From Capillidium heterosporum (Eukaryota; Entomophthoromycota; Entomophthoromycetes; Entomophthorales; Capillidiaceae): 64,000 nt of DNA. Positions 24,109 to 36,490 of the stretch are shown one piece after another. Made by a program: the position numbers and the translations under genes. The first letter of the stretch is position 1. Each line of letters opens with the position of its first letter. Location: contig WBMQ01000002.1 in assembly GCA_016630905.1 (NCBI GenBank), positions 2,356,001 through 2,420,000 of the forward strand, in the 5' to 3' direction. Under the pieces are notes generated by a model, which saw only the letters and a list, made by a program, of their open reading frames with translations, was not told the origin of the DNA and made no database searches.

Positions 24109-24489
24109 GTATTTCTGATCAGTAATACTTCTAGTACCTTTTATAAATATTGCTAGTTCTAAATGTGATTCAGACGGACTCTATATACCAATTTATACAA
24201 TAGATTCATGCAAAATATATAAAGTGCAAACGACAAGGTTTGAAACTTTGTCAGGGAGATTAGTAAAATCAAAGCATACTATACCATTTTATTAGCTTAC
24301 ACTAATGGCTATATGCATTTACTTTGAAAATCCCGCATCTCATAATTTGTAAAATTTACTGTCAAAAACTTGATATGCCTATAGCAAACATCAATAGAGA
24401 AATTAAAAATCGACTAGGTAAAAAGTAACACTGTATCATTCCAAAAAAGACAAATTATATATATATATGTGTTAAAAAACTATCTTTGA

Positions 24490-24795
24490 ATCTACTTATA
24501 ACTGATATAGTTTAGGTAGAACTTTTATTAACATCTAATAAGCACATTTAGCATTCAAAATAACCTATTCCAAGTAAAAGATCGCTTCTAAAGCATCTAT
24601 GCCTTACTCTAATATTTTAGAGCATAAAAGTATTGACTGACTTATGAACGATAACATATCGTAGAAGTTGGTGAATTGGATACAGGATGAGTTCTCAGTT
24701 TCGAGGTACATTACTATAAATTTGATGAAATAGCTATAGAGTAGGTTAACCACATTTAATGCTTGAGTCTACATGTTAACATCACCAAGTGGTAA
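24490..24795 (-). pseudogene. C-terminal fragment of transcription-factor-like family
   Basis: About 300 bases on the minus strand still match the C-terminal block of the family in broken frames: TQALNVVNLLYSYFIKFI, YLETENSSSIQFTNFYDML, and a final LIKVLPKLYQL-like end. The upstream two thirds are missing. It lies directly 3' of the intact copy 3 gene and is presumably the remains of another tandem duplicate. Confidence 0.6.
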
Positions 24796-24907
24796 TATAC
24801 TATGTATAAGAACATCAGTTCTTCAATCCCAAATTCGATAAATACATATAAACATATCAAAACTTTTATTATACTATACTCAAATAGCAGCAAAACTTTA
24901 CTGTCTA

Positions 24908-26830
24908 CTAAAAGGTACAGCTCGTATCGACATCATCTATCCATATCTCGTAAGGCTTTGGCAGAGGAAACTTGGGTAAAGTTTGGATTAACTTCTTGTA
25001 TACGGCTTCTAAGCTCAAAATAGTTGGCTTCGAGTAAGCAATGGTAGCTAAACCAATCACAAGGGCTTTGGTTCGGTCCACTAGACTTTGATAGAAAAAG
25101 CTGGAAGCTGCCCCCTGGATTACACAGTTGAGGTAGGTGTAGATGGCCGGCAACACGTATGCGAAATTGATAAATTGAATTGTGGAGGGCTTATCAGCCG
25201 TGAGATACGTATCAAAGAATTTAGTAAAGAAGAGGTGGAGCTTATCGGCTGCATCTAGGATCTGAACCCACCCGCCAGGATCATCGAGAAGTTGAGGTTG
25301 AGGGTCAGTGCGAGCTAATGGATAGTACAAATAGATCTTGGTGCTGAGAAGCTGATGATAGGTGGAGGCAACCAGGCAGAGTCGCTCGTATTCGAAGGGT
25401 TGTAGGAGCATACGATTGTGTAGATGATGCTTGTAGGTGACTGTAGGGGTACTAAATTCCAACGGGATAGCCTTGATGGCGAGATTGACCTCCTTGATTA
25501 AAATTTCTATTTGGTAAGTTGAAATACTGATACCGACTTTTTGATCTGATCGGTCACTGCCACAGTGCTTGGCAATGAAGTTCAACAGTATTTGTTGCTG
25601 CACTATACTTTTGTTCAAGCTGCCTCGCAAAAAATTGCCTGCTTCGTACAGAGTACTTCTAATCGCCTTTTTTAAATGCACTGAGAGTATGGTTTCGTTT
25701 GATTTACCCCTCTTTCGGTATAGTTTATTGGAGGTCGTGCCTTTAAAGCTACGAATTGAGGTTGGGGAACAAAAGGTGGATGTAGTAAAGTGTTGGAAAG
25801 CCATATCATTTCTTGTGGGAGCAAAAGGTTGTGCTGAAGCCGATGCAAACACGTTCTTGTGAGAAAATACTAGGATTTGCCACAACTGCGCCTTCCATTG
25901 TTCGTTATCCTCAGATTTAATAAACTTGGTACTATCCTGGTGATCTGGATTGAGTTTGAGCATACCGGCCATTCGGAATGCCATACTGAGGTACGTCCTC
26001 AGCTTGATGAGATTGAACTTCCACGCTTCTTCCAAGAATAGAAACATCAATGCTACTATACTCTCCCTGCTAGGGTTATTGTAGCAGTGGGGGAGTAATG
26101 TTTCAACTGACATAGTTTCATTTAAATACCTGCGATTTGCTCCGTGTTTAGAAATGACAAAGTGTTTAAAAAAGGTATCGAAGAGAAGGTGTTTGAGCAA
26201 TGACTTTTCTGGATTGTGGACTACTTCTATTAGGAAGTTACAATCGAGCCAAAACTTGTTAGGGTCGAGTTTGGTGCAGTAAAGCTCTATACCTTCTATC
26301 AGTATATCAGATAGTTTAAAACCATAAACTTCAATCGGTCCTAAAACTTTAATTGAATCTACATCCCCGCCTCCTATATAAAGCTGCCTTTTAACTCTAG
26401 TCAAATGTAGTTGAAACATCTTGTTTAAACAGTACGTATGTTGGCTAACTTCCAGGTCCACATCTTGCAAGCACTCTAAAAGCAAAACTTTGTCTTCATC
26501 TCTACTCCCCTCATCACTTCTCATCCTTTGCACTATATTTTGAAAGTGTTGAGATTTGACCTGAACCCACCTTATATACCTTAGGAAAGCTACTCGTGCT
26601 TGACATATACGTATCCTCTGCCTACCTTTGAAGCTGAGCTCTATAAACTGGAGGTAGTCTTCTAAGTAGATTAGTTTTTCTCTCAGCAACCTCTCCGAAT
26701 CTTGGAGGCGTTTGTATGTCACCTCTATACATGACCTTGGCTTTTTGAAGCGTATGCGTTTCGAAGGTCGTATAGCAATTTCAATCTCAGCATTTGGCGC
26801 TGGTGATGGAGTGGTTGGTGTCGAGAACAT
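24908..26830 (-). CDS. Zn-cluster-less transcription-factor-like protein, copy 3
   Basis: An intronless frame of 640 residues starting MFSTPTTPSPAPNAE at 26830. After a short Ser/Thr/Pro-rich lead comes a basic stretch (RPSKRIRFKKPRS) that could serve as a nuclear-localisation signal. A coiled coil (LQDSERLLREKLIYLEDYL) follows, then the family signature CYNNPSRESIVALMFLFLEE, YLSMAFRMAGMLKLN, and the C-terminal LPAIYTYLNC and PKFPLPKPY. There is no zinc cluster in the protein, and none in the roughly 150 bases upstream. Its C-terminal half is the most diverged of the three intact copies; for example, the usual VPEYFICN stretch is replaced by TYKHHLHN. Function unknown; the intact 1.9 kb frame amid decayed relatives suggests it is under selection. 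Confidence 0.75.
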   Translation of the reverse strand: MFSTPTTPSPAPNAEIEIAIRPSKRIRFKKPRSCIEVTYKRLQDSERLLREKLIYLEDYLQFIELSFKGRQRIRICQARVAFLRYIRWVQVKSQHFQNIVQRMRSDEGSRDEDKVLLLECLQDVDLEVSQHTYCLNKMFQLHLTRVKRQLYIGGGDVDSIKVLGPIEVYGFKLSDILIEGIELYCTKLDPNKFWLDCNFLIEVVHNPEKSLLKHLLFDTFFKHFVISKHGANRRYLNETMSVETLLPHCYNNPSRESIVALMFLFLEEAWKFNLIKLRTYLSMAFRMAGMLKLNPDHQDSTKFIKSEDNEQWKAQLWQILVFSHKNVFASASAQPFAPTRNDMAFQHFTTSTFCSPTSIRSFKGTTSNKLYRKRGKSNETILSVHLKKAIRSTLYEAGNFLRGSLNKSIVQQQILLNFIAKHCGSDRSDQKVGISISTYQIEILIKEVNLAIKAIPLEFSTPTVTYKHHLHNRMLLQPFEYERLCLVASTYHQLLSTKIYLYYPLARTDPQPQLLDDPGGWVQILDAADKLHLFFTKFFDTYLTADKPSTIQFINFAYVLPAIYTYLNCVIQGAASSFFYQSLVDRTKALVIGLATIAYSKPTILSLEAVYKKLIQTLPKFPLPKPYEIWIDDVDTSCTF

Positions 26831-28357
26831 TGGGTATCGAATCTAGTATATTTAAGTTTGGATGTAGGCTTGCTTGTGTATTTATTTTGATCCAAGTATG
26901 TATATATTTGCTGATGCTTATATTTCGAATATAGGTTGTTGTAAATCCAGGTTTACTAAAAATAAATACATACATAAGGTCGAATATAAACGTGGTATAT
27001 GTGAAATATATGTGAGTTGAAAGTTTAATACTAAAATTGTGTCTTTAAATAAAAGGGAAAAGATACCCATCCTCCTATTCCAGATGAAAATTTTGGACTA
27101 GGTGCTGAACAAATTCAAAGAATAAATTGTATGTAGTAAAGATTGGCTGACTATTATTCAATTTTAGGCAAATCAAATAAAAGGAAAGGAGAAATTAATA
27201 GCAAAATATAACTGTTCAGAAAAACTGTGTAATCTTTATAAATATAGTTTATAAAAAGTACACAGTTTTTCTAAACAGAATAGTATATCAAATGTAGGAT
27301 ATAATTTATTTTTGAAAGTATTTACAAATTTATAGGATATGGTCACTCAAACATTTGGAGCAAAACACCCGACGGGACTTTCCTAGCAAATAAAGTATTT
27401 CGGGTAAATTCGACATACAACTAAAACAGACAGTTCAGCATTTTAAGTAGGTTTCGAAAATGTTACCAATCTGTATACATAGTTCAAGATGATACTCAAG
27501 TGTTATCTCCGAGAAGATACTTCTATACACCCTAGCATATATTCACCGATAGAAATGAAGAATAGTGTATAGATTTACTGTTACTTTTGGATCAATGCAG
27601 TTAGCAGCCGTCACCACCACTAGCTTTGAATTTCCTTGATTGTCCCAATGATATCAAACATTTTCTCTTTATACTCATTTTGGTTGCATTGTAGTATATA
27701 TTTATCTTTTAATAAATATCAATAAAAGCCTTAAAAGATCCAGTACTATCATATAGGCGTTTGCTCATGGCTTGTAAACTATTTTAGTGTATCATGGACA
27801 AAGCACCAATTATAGCACCTTATTGTTCCTACTATTAGTTAAAGTTCAATGAGATCTTTCAAATGACCTATGAAACGGGGTAAATTTGGTAGCTCCATAA
27901 GAGAATCCCTTTTATCTGACTGAGGATACCTACAATTAAACTGGAAATAGAACACTACATATACAAGTAATATATTCTACATTTACCCTATATATAATAT
28001 ACATTTACTACACTAATATAAAAGTCGCTGTAGAATACCAAATGCTATCTCTATTCGATATTTCCAAACAATATTTCTGATTTGCCAAAACTCTTTCCAA
28101 TTTGACGAGTAAAAGGTCATTTATATACATCGAATTCATCAACTGAGATGGAAATATTTGATATATTATTGACCTGATGTTACTTCCTACCAATAAATCC
28201 AAATCTAAAGAAATGCTCTACGCTTTTATCTTGCTGGTATAATGTATGTATTCAAAGTAACAAGTAATTATAGATAGAAACCGAAATATGTTTATAAATT
28301 ACATAAGGCACACCAGTAAACGATATAGTTTAAAGGCTTTAAATCAACATGTATTCT
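26831..28357. other. AT-rich spacer between copy 3 and methyltransferase gene
   Basis: About 1.5 kb with the promoter of copy 3 at the left, a 63-base palindrome at 27214-27276, and otherwise AT-rich sequence. A minus-strand frame at 28008-28202 has no recognisable domain. No RNA gene seen. Confidence 0.45.
27214..27276. repeat. 63-bp near-perfect palindrome
   Basis: The two halves, beginning GTTCAGAAAAACTGTGTA and ending TACACAGTTTTTCTAAAC, are reverse complements with a few mismatches, and complementarity continues through the AT-rich centre (TTTATAAATATAGTTTATAAA). It would extrude or transcribe as a long hairpin. A shorter relative with similar arms lies at 24.05 kb. It could be a small inverted-repeat element remnant; no target-site duplication is evident. 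Confidence 0.6.
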
Positions 28358-29491
28358 TCAAATGCGTTCCAGTACAACTAAATGACTATCCATTTTAAAC
28401 TCGGGGCAATTGGCATCCAACATCTCCATAAACTCCTCCACAAATTTAAGCGTGTCCTCATCACTCTTGAAGTAGTTGGATTCCTTCAGTTTATAGAGCA
28501 TGTTATTGTAAGCGACGGCCCGTACCGCTTTAGAATCAAAGTTTATTTGGCTCTCCTTTTGAAGTTGGCTGTAAACGACCTTGAATGCATCTTCAACTTC
28601 TTTAAAGGATTGACTACACTCATCTTGAGTACGCCAATAGATGGGAAACACTAATTCCTCAAAGTCTTCATGATTGAGGTTCTTTTTAATTACAAAGGAT
28701 TGCCAAGTAGTGTTGAGTAAATCGGAAAGTTGAGGGAAACTGATGATACTGATCGCTAAAACACCTCCTACTTTGAATTCTAAAGCCCTATGTTTGAGGA
28801 AGGTAGTTAAAGATTGGTTGGCGATAGATTTGTACTGGGCTGCTTCTTCGTTGGTGACGTAGGGGATACTGGGTACAACAGTCTTGGATAAGGATGGGGT
28901 ACTAGGTAACCAGTGTAGTGTGAAAAAGGAGGTTGCCAAATCTACCGATCCTTTAGGTAAAATACGTTCGTAAAATGAACTTCCGATGATAAAGGTATTG
29001 ACTTTGTAGCTAGATTCATTTGAAAACTGGGACAGGTAGTTGTAGGAAATGTCGGTATCGTTCAAACATCTAAAAACTTGACCAAAGTCGTTGGATGGTA
29101 AATCGTTGAGGTAGACGTAGAAAGATCTTTCATTTTGATTGGAAGTCAGGTCGGTTAATATTTTCTTGTAAAGTAAAATGGTGTTGTAACCGTGACTACA
29201 ACCAAAGTCCACTAATGTAAACTCGCTTTGGGGACTGTTAACCAGTTTTTTAAAGGATTCTATAAAATAAACATAAATATATATGCTAAAAATTTAGTTT
29301 ACCGAGTTCCCGTATGATAGTGTATCCTTCCAAGTTGACAAGCCTTTGGTAGAGGGATCGGTTGTTGTAATCTTCCATTGGCTTCGAGTCTACATAAAAT
29401 AGTGAGCTGTTGTAGAATGCTTTTATAATTTACCGGATGCTTTGGTATTTACATTAGTTTTGGTTGCTTTGTCGATTGAGGTGGGAGACAT
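28358..29491 (-). CDS. SABATH-type SAM-dependent carboxyl methyltransferase 1
   Basis: Three exons, 29491-29434, 29389-29303 and 29259-28358, encode 348 residues. Family motifs are clear. The N-terminal DYNNRSLYQRLVN corresponds to the YxxNSxxQ segment, whose Gln helps bind the substrate carboxylate. The SAM motif is LVDFGCSHGYN. NDLPSNDFGQVF, SSFYERILPKGSVDL and FTLHWLPSTPSLS follow, the last with the His-Trp pair next to the substrate pocket. Plant members methylate carboxyl groups of small acids such as salicylate, jasmonate or indole-acetate. The substrate here cannot be read from the sequence. The middle exon is exactly 87 nt, as in the second copy at 58.8 kb. The protein is cytosolic, with no signal peptide, and shows no lesion. 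Confidence 0.85.
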
Positions 29492-30557
29492 TCTTGAAAG
29501 CTTAATTTATTGAGATGGAAAGTAAATATACCTATCGAAGGTATTTATTGTTTAGGTTTGATGGATTGTGATTAATAATTATGTACGCATCACCCCTTTA
29601 AACTTAAAAAGGTAAGCCTGTTTTGTGTATTATATACAAGCCAAAGTCATCCTAATGACTTTGTGATCTCATAAATATAATACCCCTGTCCTATATAAAG
29701 ACTTATTGGCCAAAAAAATTTAGTCCGAAATGGTGCATTTACTATAGTAAGCTTTTTGGAAACTATAGGATATTTATTTGATATATACATCTTAATGTAA
29801 TATAACTATATGTGTCTTGCTGATCACTTTTTTAGCACTTGACATTTACCATTTGTACAAGTCAATTAATATTCAAACCACCTACTACATCAACATTTGG
29901 AAACTTGATTAATAGATTTACAACTCTTCACATCTAAAACCTCAGCAATACCATAAACTATGTATAAAGTTTATAGTAATAGATATAACTTCTTCAAATG
30001 AAACGAAATCTAGTTAAGCGTTTGTACTAGAAGATCCAAATACAAACCCTTCAACACTGACTTCGAGTAGATATAAAGGTACTCTTCAAGACCTTACTAT
30101 TTGAATTTAACTTATTTAATTGGTGAAGTCCAACACCAAAGTATTTTAAAATGGGATGGTTCAACTCATAGGTAAACCATCACATCAGCTTGAAGATTAT
30201 AGTAAAACTTATTAGCAACACTAATATACTAAATTTTATCTTGTAAGCTTTTACTTTACAAAGGCTCTACGTATATCCTAGAAATAGGAAGCTTCGGAGA
30301 CTCCCTTCCTCTTTAACTTTAATGGTGCCGTCTTCAGAGCTAAGGATATTGAGCTTATCAAGTAAAATCAGGTTGTATATGTGATTTTCCCGATAGTTTA
30401 ACTTACCTTTCAGCTATTCATACTAGTAATTCTAAGTCAATGAAAACTGAAACTTTATATTATTGCCAAAAACCTTCAAATCTAAACTGGCAGTCTATAT
30501 AACAACAAATACAAATCAATACTACCATAGCGGATTAAAATCCACCATCAATATCAA
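29492..30557. other. Spacer with possible degraded coding relic
   Basis: About 1.07 kb. It includes the promoter of the methyltransferase gene and a small perfect hairpin (AAAGTCAT-CCTA-ATGACTTT) near 29643. Coding-like minus-strand words (LNILSSEDGTIKVKEEG near 30340) may belong to the broken frame at 30558-30902, but I cannot join them to a recognised family. Confidence 0.35.
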
Positions 30558-30902
30558 CTATACATCTATAAAGTATATGAAATTAGATATCAGTAATGTG
30601 CTTGAAACCCTCAATTTACAAAATTCAAAGTAAAGTAAATGTTTTGTAAAGGGTAAGTGGTAACGGGTTAGAGTGATCAACTTGGAAGTAGATAAATTTG
30701 CTATTCTAATAGGTATAGGAAGTAGGATTGAAATTTCAACCGAGCAAGATTCGTTAAAATTGGGCAGTGCAATAGATTGCAAATCTTCTCGAAAAATAAG
30801 GCAGCCACTACCCATAAATTGATTTGGATGGGGAAAAATCTGGGAAACATTGGCTTCATACTTTTCTAAAAGAATATCAAGACTATGAAATAATTGGAAC
30901 AT
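30558..30902 (-). pseudogene. Open fragment of unknown gene, probably a relic
   Basis: A minus-strand frame of 114 codons with a protein-like composition, containing HPNQFMGSGCLIFRED and PIPIRIANLSTSKLITLTR. Its upstream end abuts the promoter of the GH47 gene and its downstream continuation is full of stops. It therefore looks like a surviving internal piece of a larger gene. I do not recognise the family; a regulator-type helical protein is a guess only. Confidence 0.35.
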
Positions 30903-31061
30903 GGTTATATATATGTGTGTATCTACAATTTCATTTAACTTTTTGTATTCTAGCTAACTTTATCATCAGTTCAAAAGTACCAAATCTATCTAAACATCGA
31001 TATAGAGAATCAATCACCTACCTAATTAATCAACCTCAACCATTTGCAGCCACAGCCTAAT

Positions 31062-32535
<1,474 letters not shown>

Positions 32536-33623
32536 TCTCATTTTTAACTTTTAGAGTTGCAATAAATTGTTTTTAGTATAACTGTAGTTTGGTCGTATGT
32601 TTTGGCTTATCTTTTTAGTTTTGCTGTATATATGCAGCGACAGTTCTTGAACTTTGTTCAATTGCTTTTGGGATGATTTGACTACCAAACATATAGATCT
32701 TACATGTACCAAGCAACACAACCTTCAAATATATAGTGCAACTTCAATATTTTATTTATTAAAGCCTAAAAGCCTCTGATCTTCACCCTTCTAATTATGC
32801 TTTTTAGAAATATTGAGAGTTTTTTGAATCCACACTCTATTATAGATACAGCCTCAATAGAAAGTAAATTAAAAGAAATAGCGAAATTAGGCCTATGGAG
32901 TAACCGTCCTCTTAATACTGCAATTCTATAGAATCGAGTCACTACTCTATTATGCTTATAAGTAAATCAAAGTTTTTAAAATTGCTTGAAAAACCTTGTG
33001 GGCTCATATGTATAGTTTTTGAATAGAAATTTATATATGAGGTGCGTTAGTTGAAGGTAAGCAGCTTCATCTTGCATCCATGCCTTAATTAAAAAATATG
33101 ATAGCCTACTAAACTTTATTTCTGTATAAGACAGGTTACAATAATTGACCTTAAAGAACACTGCCTATATCTATATATACCCTTAGCTTGGTGTATTTGC
33201 AATAGAGAAATATTGGCAATGACAAAAGTGTCATTACAAGGTATTAGTACCCAATTTCAAACTGCTGAGTGGGTTTTAAAGGATGAAAATTGAGTACTGC
33301 TCACATAATCAAGAAGATCCAAAATAGCAGCAAATACATACATTCCAACTATAAATTTTCATATTTTTCATCGGCATATATATATAAAGATGTATAATAT
33401 TGTCTTTTCTAATATAATACTAGCTCAAAAACTCTTACAACCTAATAAAATATCCTAAAAGAACTTAAAACTATAAGCTATAATTTGTTTTGAATTACGT
33501 GTTATTTTTTCAAAATTTTCTGAGCTATCATAGTTTATAAATTTGATACTACCTTCGAAAACAACACATCGTATCTGAAACACAAGCATTAGAAAATATA
33601 TGCACATCTAAGTCAAAATAAAT
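32536..33623. other. AT-rich intergenic DNA
   Basis: About 1.09 kb, AT-rich. It contains a small palindrome (AATGACA-AAAG-TGTCATT) near 33217. No supported gene. Confidence 0.5.
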
Positions 33624-35030
33624 GTGGAAATCAGTTCACCAACCGAGCTTAAAATACACTATATTCAATACCTTATGTTTTATACACTAACCTCATCATT
33701 ATTGGTATCAAGTATCAAGATTGAAAGTGACATCCAATTCTCAATAACCATGCATTTCAAGCAATTAAAGTTGTTCAAAGAAGTGATGGATAAGTATATC
33801 CAAATCTTGGAAACATTGGTAATGGAAAAGCTATCACTAGCTTATCGAACCCAAGTCAGTAGATTTTAAGGGTATGCATGAGTTACATATAGGTTCTGTA
33901 ATCAATTTTTGTATGCTATTTAAAGTGAGTCAATATGAAATTGCAAACTTTTCAAGTGATGGTGCAAAGAATGAGAAGTAGGAGCAAAAAGAAGAGAGAA
34001 GTATAAACTTTATTTATAAAGTACTTGTTGGATACCAGCTTGGAAGCCATTCAAGAAATATTTTATTTGAATAAGATAATTCAGCTGTATTTGATTGAAA
34101 ATGAAAGGCAGTTTTATACAGAATATGGATTCGTAGATCCAAGTAGTTTCAAAATACCCGACATACTGGTAGAAAAAGTAGAACTCTACTACACTAAGCT
34201 CAACCCTGACAATTTTGGCTGAACCACATTTTCTAGTCAAATTAATACATAGTGTGGAAATGTCACTGCTCAAGCACTTTTGCTTCGATATCTTTAAACA
34301 CTTTACACTATTCAAATATGAGAAATGTCAAACATTTGGATGAAACTATATCAATCGAAACTGTGCTTATTCATTGCTATAGCAACTCAAGCAAAGAGGG
34401 TATAGCATTGCTAATATTTCTTTTAGAGGAAATATGGCAGTTCAACTGCACTAAGATGAAGAAGCACTTCAGTCAAGCATTCAGGATAGTCGCCATTTTC
34501 AAACTCAATCTGGATTCCCAGAAGAACATCAAATTTGTTAAATTAGAAGCTGAAGAGCTGTGGAGGTCGCGGCTGTGGTGAATTCTCATATTTATTCAGA
34601 GTGGCGACATAGTGTTCATCCCTGAACAATCCTTTTCTTCCACCCGATCTAACATGATCTTCAAGTATATAAACACCTCCACTTTCTGCCTCCTAACCTC
34701 AATTTGTAATCCCAAAGATATAGCTACTAGCGAATTAAGTTAAAGAGGATATTAATTAATCGAAGTTGTACCGTCAATCAATATATACAAGGAAGATAAA
34801 AAACCTTACACGAAGCCTATAACTTCTTACACAAACTTAAAATGCAGCATAGCACAATGTCAAATCTTACCCAATATCTATATTGATAGCTGTAGCGGTA
34901 ATTACTAGAGTCATCACGTCTATGACAACCCACCTATTCATCAATTCGAAGTTGTAACTAAAGAAATAAACAATGCTATAAACCCCACCTCAAATTATTT
35001 TGAATCTCTATTACTACCTATTATTATTAT
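33624..35030 (+). pseudogene. Zn-cluster-less transcription-factor-like gene, decayed and truncated
   Basis: This is a plus-strand relic, opposite in orientation to every other copy. Recognisable pieces are LFKEVMDKYIQILETLVMEKL (33770-33830), YLNKIIQLYLIENERQF (34070), VEKVELYYTKLNPDNF (34170), SIETVLIHCYSNSSKEG (34350), KKHFSQAFRIVAIFKLN (34460), TSTFCLLTSIC (34680) and FEVVTKEINNAINPT (34950). They are separated by stops and shifts. The C-terminal third (the LPAIYTYLNC block) is missing: homology ends at about 35030 in an AT-rich TATATA stretch. Clearly non-functional. Confidence 0.75.
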
Positions 35031-35692
35031 ATATATGTGATAAAGCATTATATTATATAGTATATATATTTAGCATAAGAGTACTTGAAGTGTTGATTAT
35101 TTACTATATATCGTACCAGTCAAATTTCCTCTTACAACTTGATCTGATTTCCTTAAATAACTCTTGCCAAATGTACGCTCAAAGTTTGATTGCTTAAATT
35201 TATAATAAGAATTGGTAATCGCAGATGAGAATTTTCCAATTTGCAGCCTAAATTTGGTTGAATTTTTTCTAAGATTGAACTTTCCAAAAAGCTGGTCAAA
35301 GCGCTTAAGCTGTTTACGATTATTTGAACTGATAAGCTACTTTTATGGATAAATTAAATAGAAATAGGATAAAACTTTTCAACTTTTTACAAACAGTTTT
35401 AAATCAAACTTCAGTTTAAATTAAAGGATTACAAAATTGAAGCAAGTATTGCCTCGCTTCAATAGCTTAAGCCCATATCCACTAATAAACTCTGGTATTT
35501 ATCGGTACCTAACTTTCTATAGATGCAAGTACAAGTAGAAATACCTTTCTTCGAAACATTATATGCACATCATCGACATATAACAGCCCTACTATATTTT
35601 CTGTTTATATACTAACAATAAATCATACATACTCTTGAACTTATAAGCATAAAATATCAAATTACATTTCGCATATCAAAACTTTACTATAC
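35031..35692. other. AT-rich spacer, 3' of trypsin-like gene
   Basis: About 660 bases, AT-rich, with no supported gene. A TATATATATA tract near 35030 coincides with the point where the preceding pseudogene ends. Confidence 0.5.
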
Positions 35693-36490
35693 TTAATTCA
35701 AGTTAGCCTTGATCCAGCTATTTAAAGCACCAACTCTCGAGTAAATTCCCGGTAAATTCTTACCAGCACATCCAATACCCCAGCTTACGATACCAGCTAA
35801 AGTAGCCTTATCATCATTGACTACAAATAATGGACCTCCCGAATCACCTTGGCACGAATCTTTACCACCTTCGGGGTAGCCGGCACAGATCTGGTTCTCA
35901 ATAGTTACTTTGGATCCTCTAGCGGCATAATTCTTAACACAGGTAGCATTGTCAAAGTTAGGGACTTTGACCTCCAGCAAAATTGTGGAAACAGCACCGC
36001 CCGATGAAGTGGTACCCCATCCAGCGGTTAGGAATAAAGTTCCAGGGTTACCACCGATAGTACCGTCATCCAGTAAAATACCAGTGGGGGTAGTATCAGG
36101 ATTGCTCAGCTTCCAAATTGCTACGTCGTTGAGGTAACCAGAGCTAGTGTACTGAGGGTGCTTGGTACGCTTGACAACTTTGAACCTTTTACCCGATTCC
36201 TGAGCGTCAGTCTTGGAGAGGTTGTGGCGGTGGACTAATACTTCAAAGTCGGTATCGACACCAGTTGTACAGTGGGCAGCTGTAATTAAAGTGTTACCGT
36301 TGTACAAGCTTCCACCGCAGTAGTGACGACCACTCTTGTGGATGGAGGCCATCCAATTGTACTTGAAGGCTGGGCTAACTTCGTAACCACCTACGATACG
36401 GGCGGGAGGGCCAGGTAGATCTTTGTCGTTGTTGGCTACGATGGAAGTAGCTAGCAAAGCAATGAGGGTGAGGAATTGAGTGGATTGCAT
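35693..36490 (-). CDS. Secreted trypsin-like serine protease (S1)
   Basis: A single exon of 265 residues. A signal peptide (MQSTQFLTLIALLATSIVA) and a short propeptide ending PPAR precede the mature N-terminus IVGGYEV, as in activated trypsins. The catalytic triad is visible: His in ITAAHC, Asp in LNDVAIWKL, Ser in CQGDSGGPLF. The Asp six residues before the catalytic Ser (KDSCQGDSGG) gives the S1 pocket of a trypsin, cutting after Lys or Arg. Cysteines lie at the usual places (HYCGG and AAHC, then CAG, DSCQG and GCAG). Secreted trypsins are abundant in insect-associated and saprotrophic zoosporic or entomophthoralean fungi, where they digest host or food protein. The gene is intact and intronless. 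Confidence 0.95.
   Translation of the reverse strand: MQSTQFLTLIALLATSIVANNDKDLPGPPARIVGGYEVSPAFKYNWMASIHKSGRHYCGGSLYNGNTLITAAHCTTGVDTDFEVLVHRHNLSKTDAQESGKRFKVVKRTKHPQYTSSGYLNDVAIWKLSNPDTTPTGILLDDGTIGGNPGTLFLTAGWGTTSSGGAVSTILLEVKVPNFDNATCVKNYAARGSKVTIENQICAGYPEGGKDSCQGDSGGPLFVVNDDKATLAGIVSWGIGCAGKNLPGIYSRVGALNSWIKANLN

Noticed and set aside
31044-31061. Start of the GH47 gene at the upstream TTG codon
   Set aside because: The ATG at 31062 directly begins the signal peptide; the upstream codons are non-ATG.
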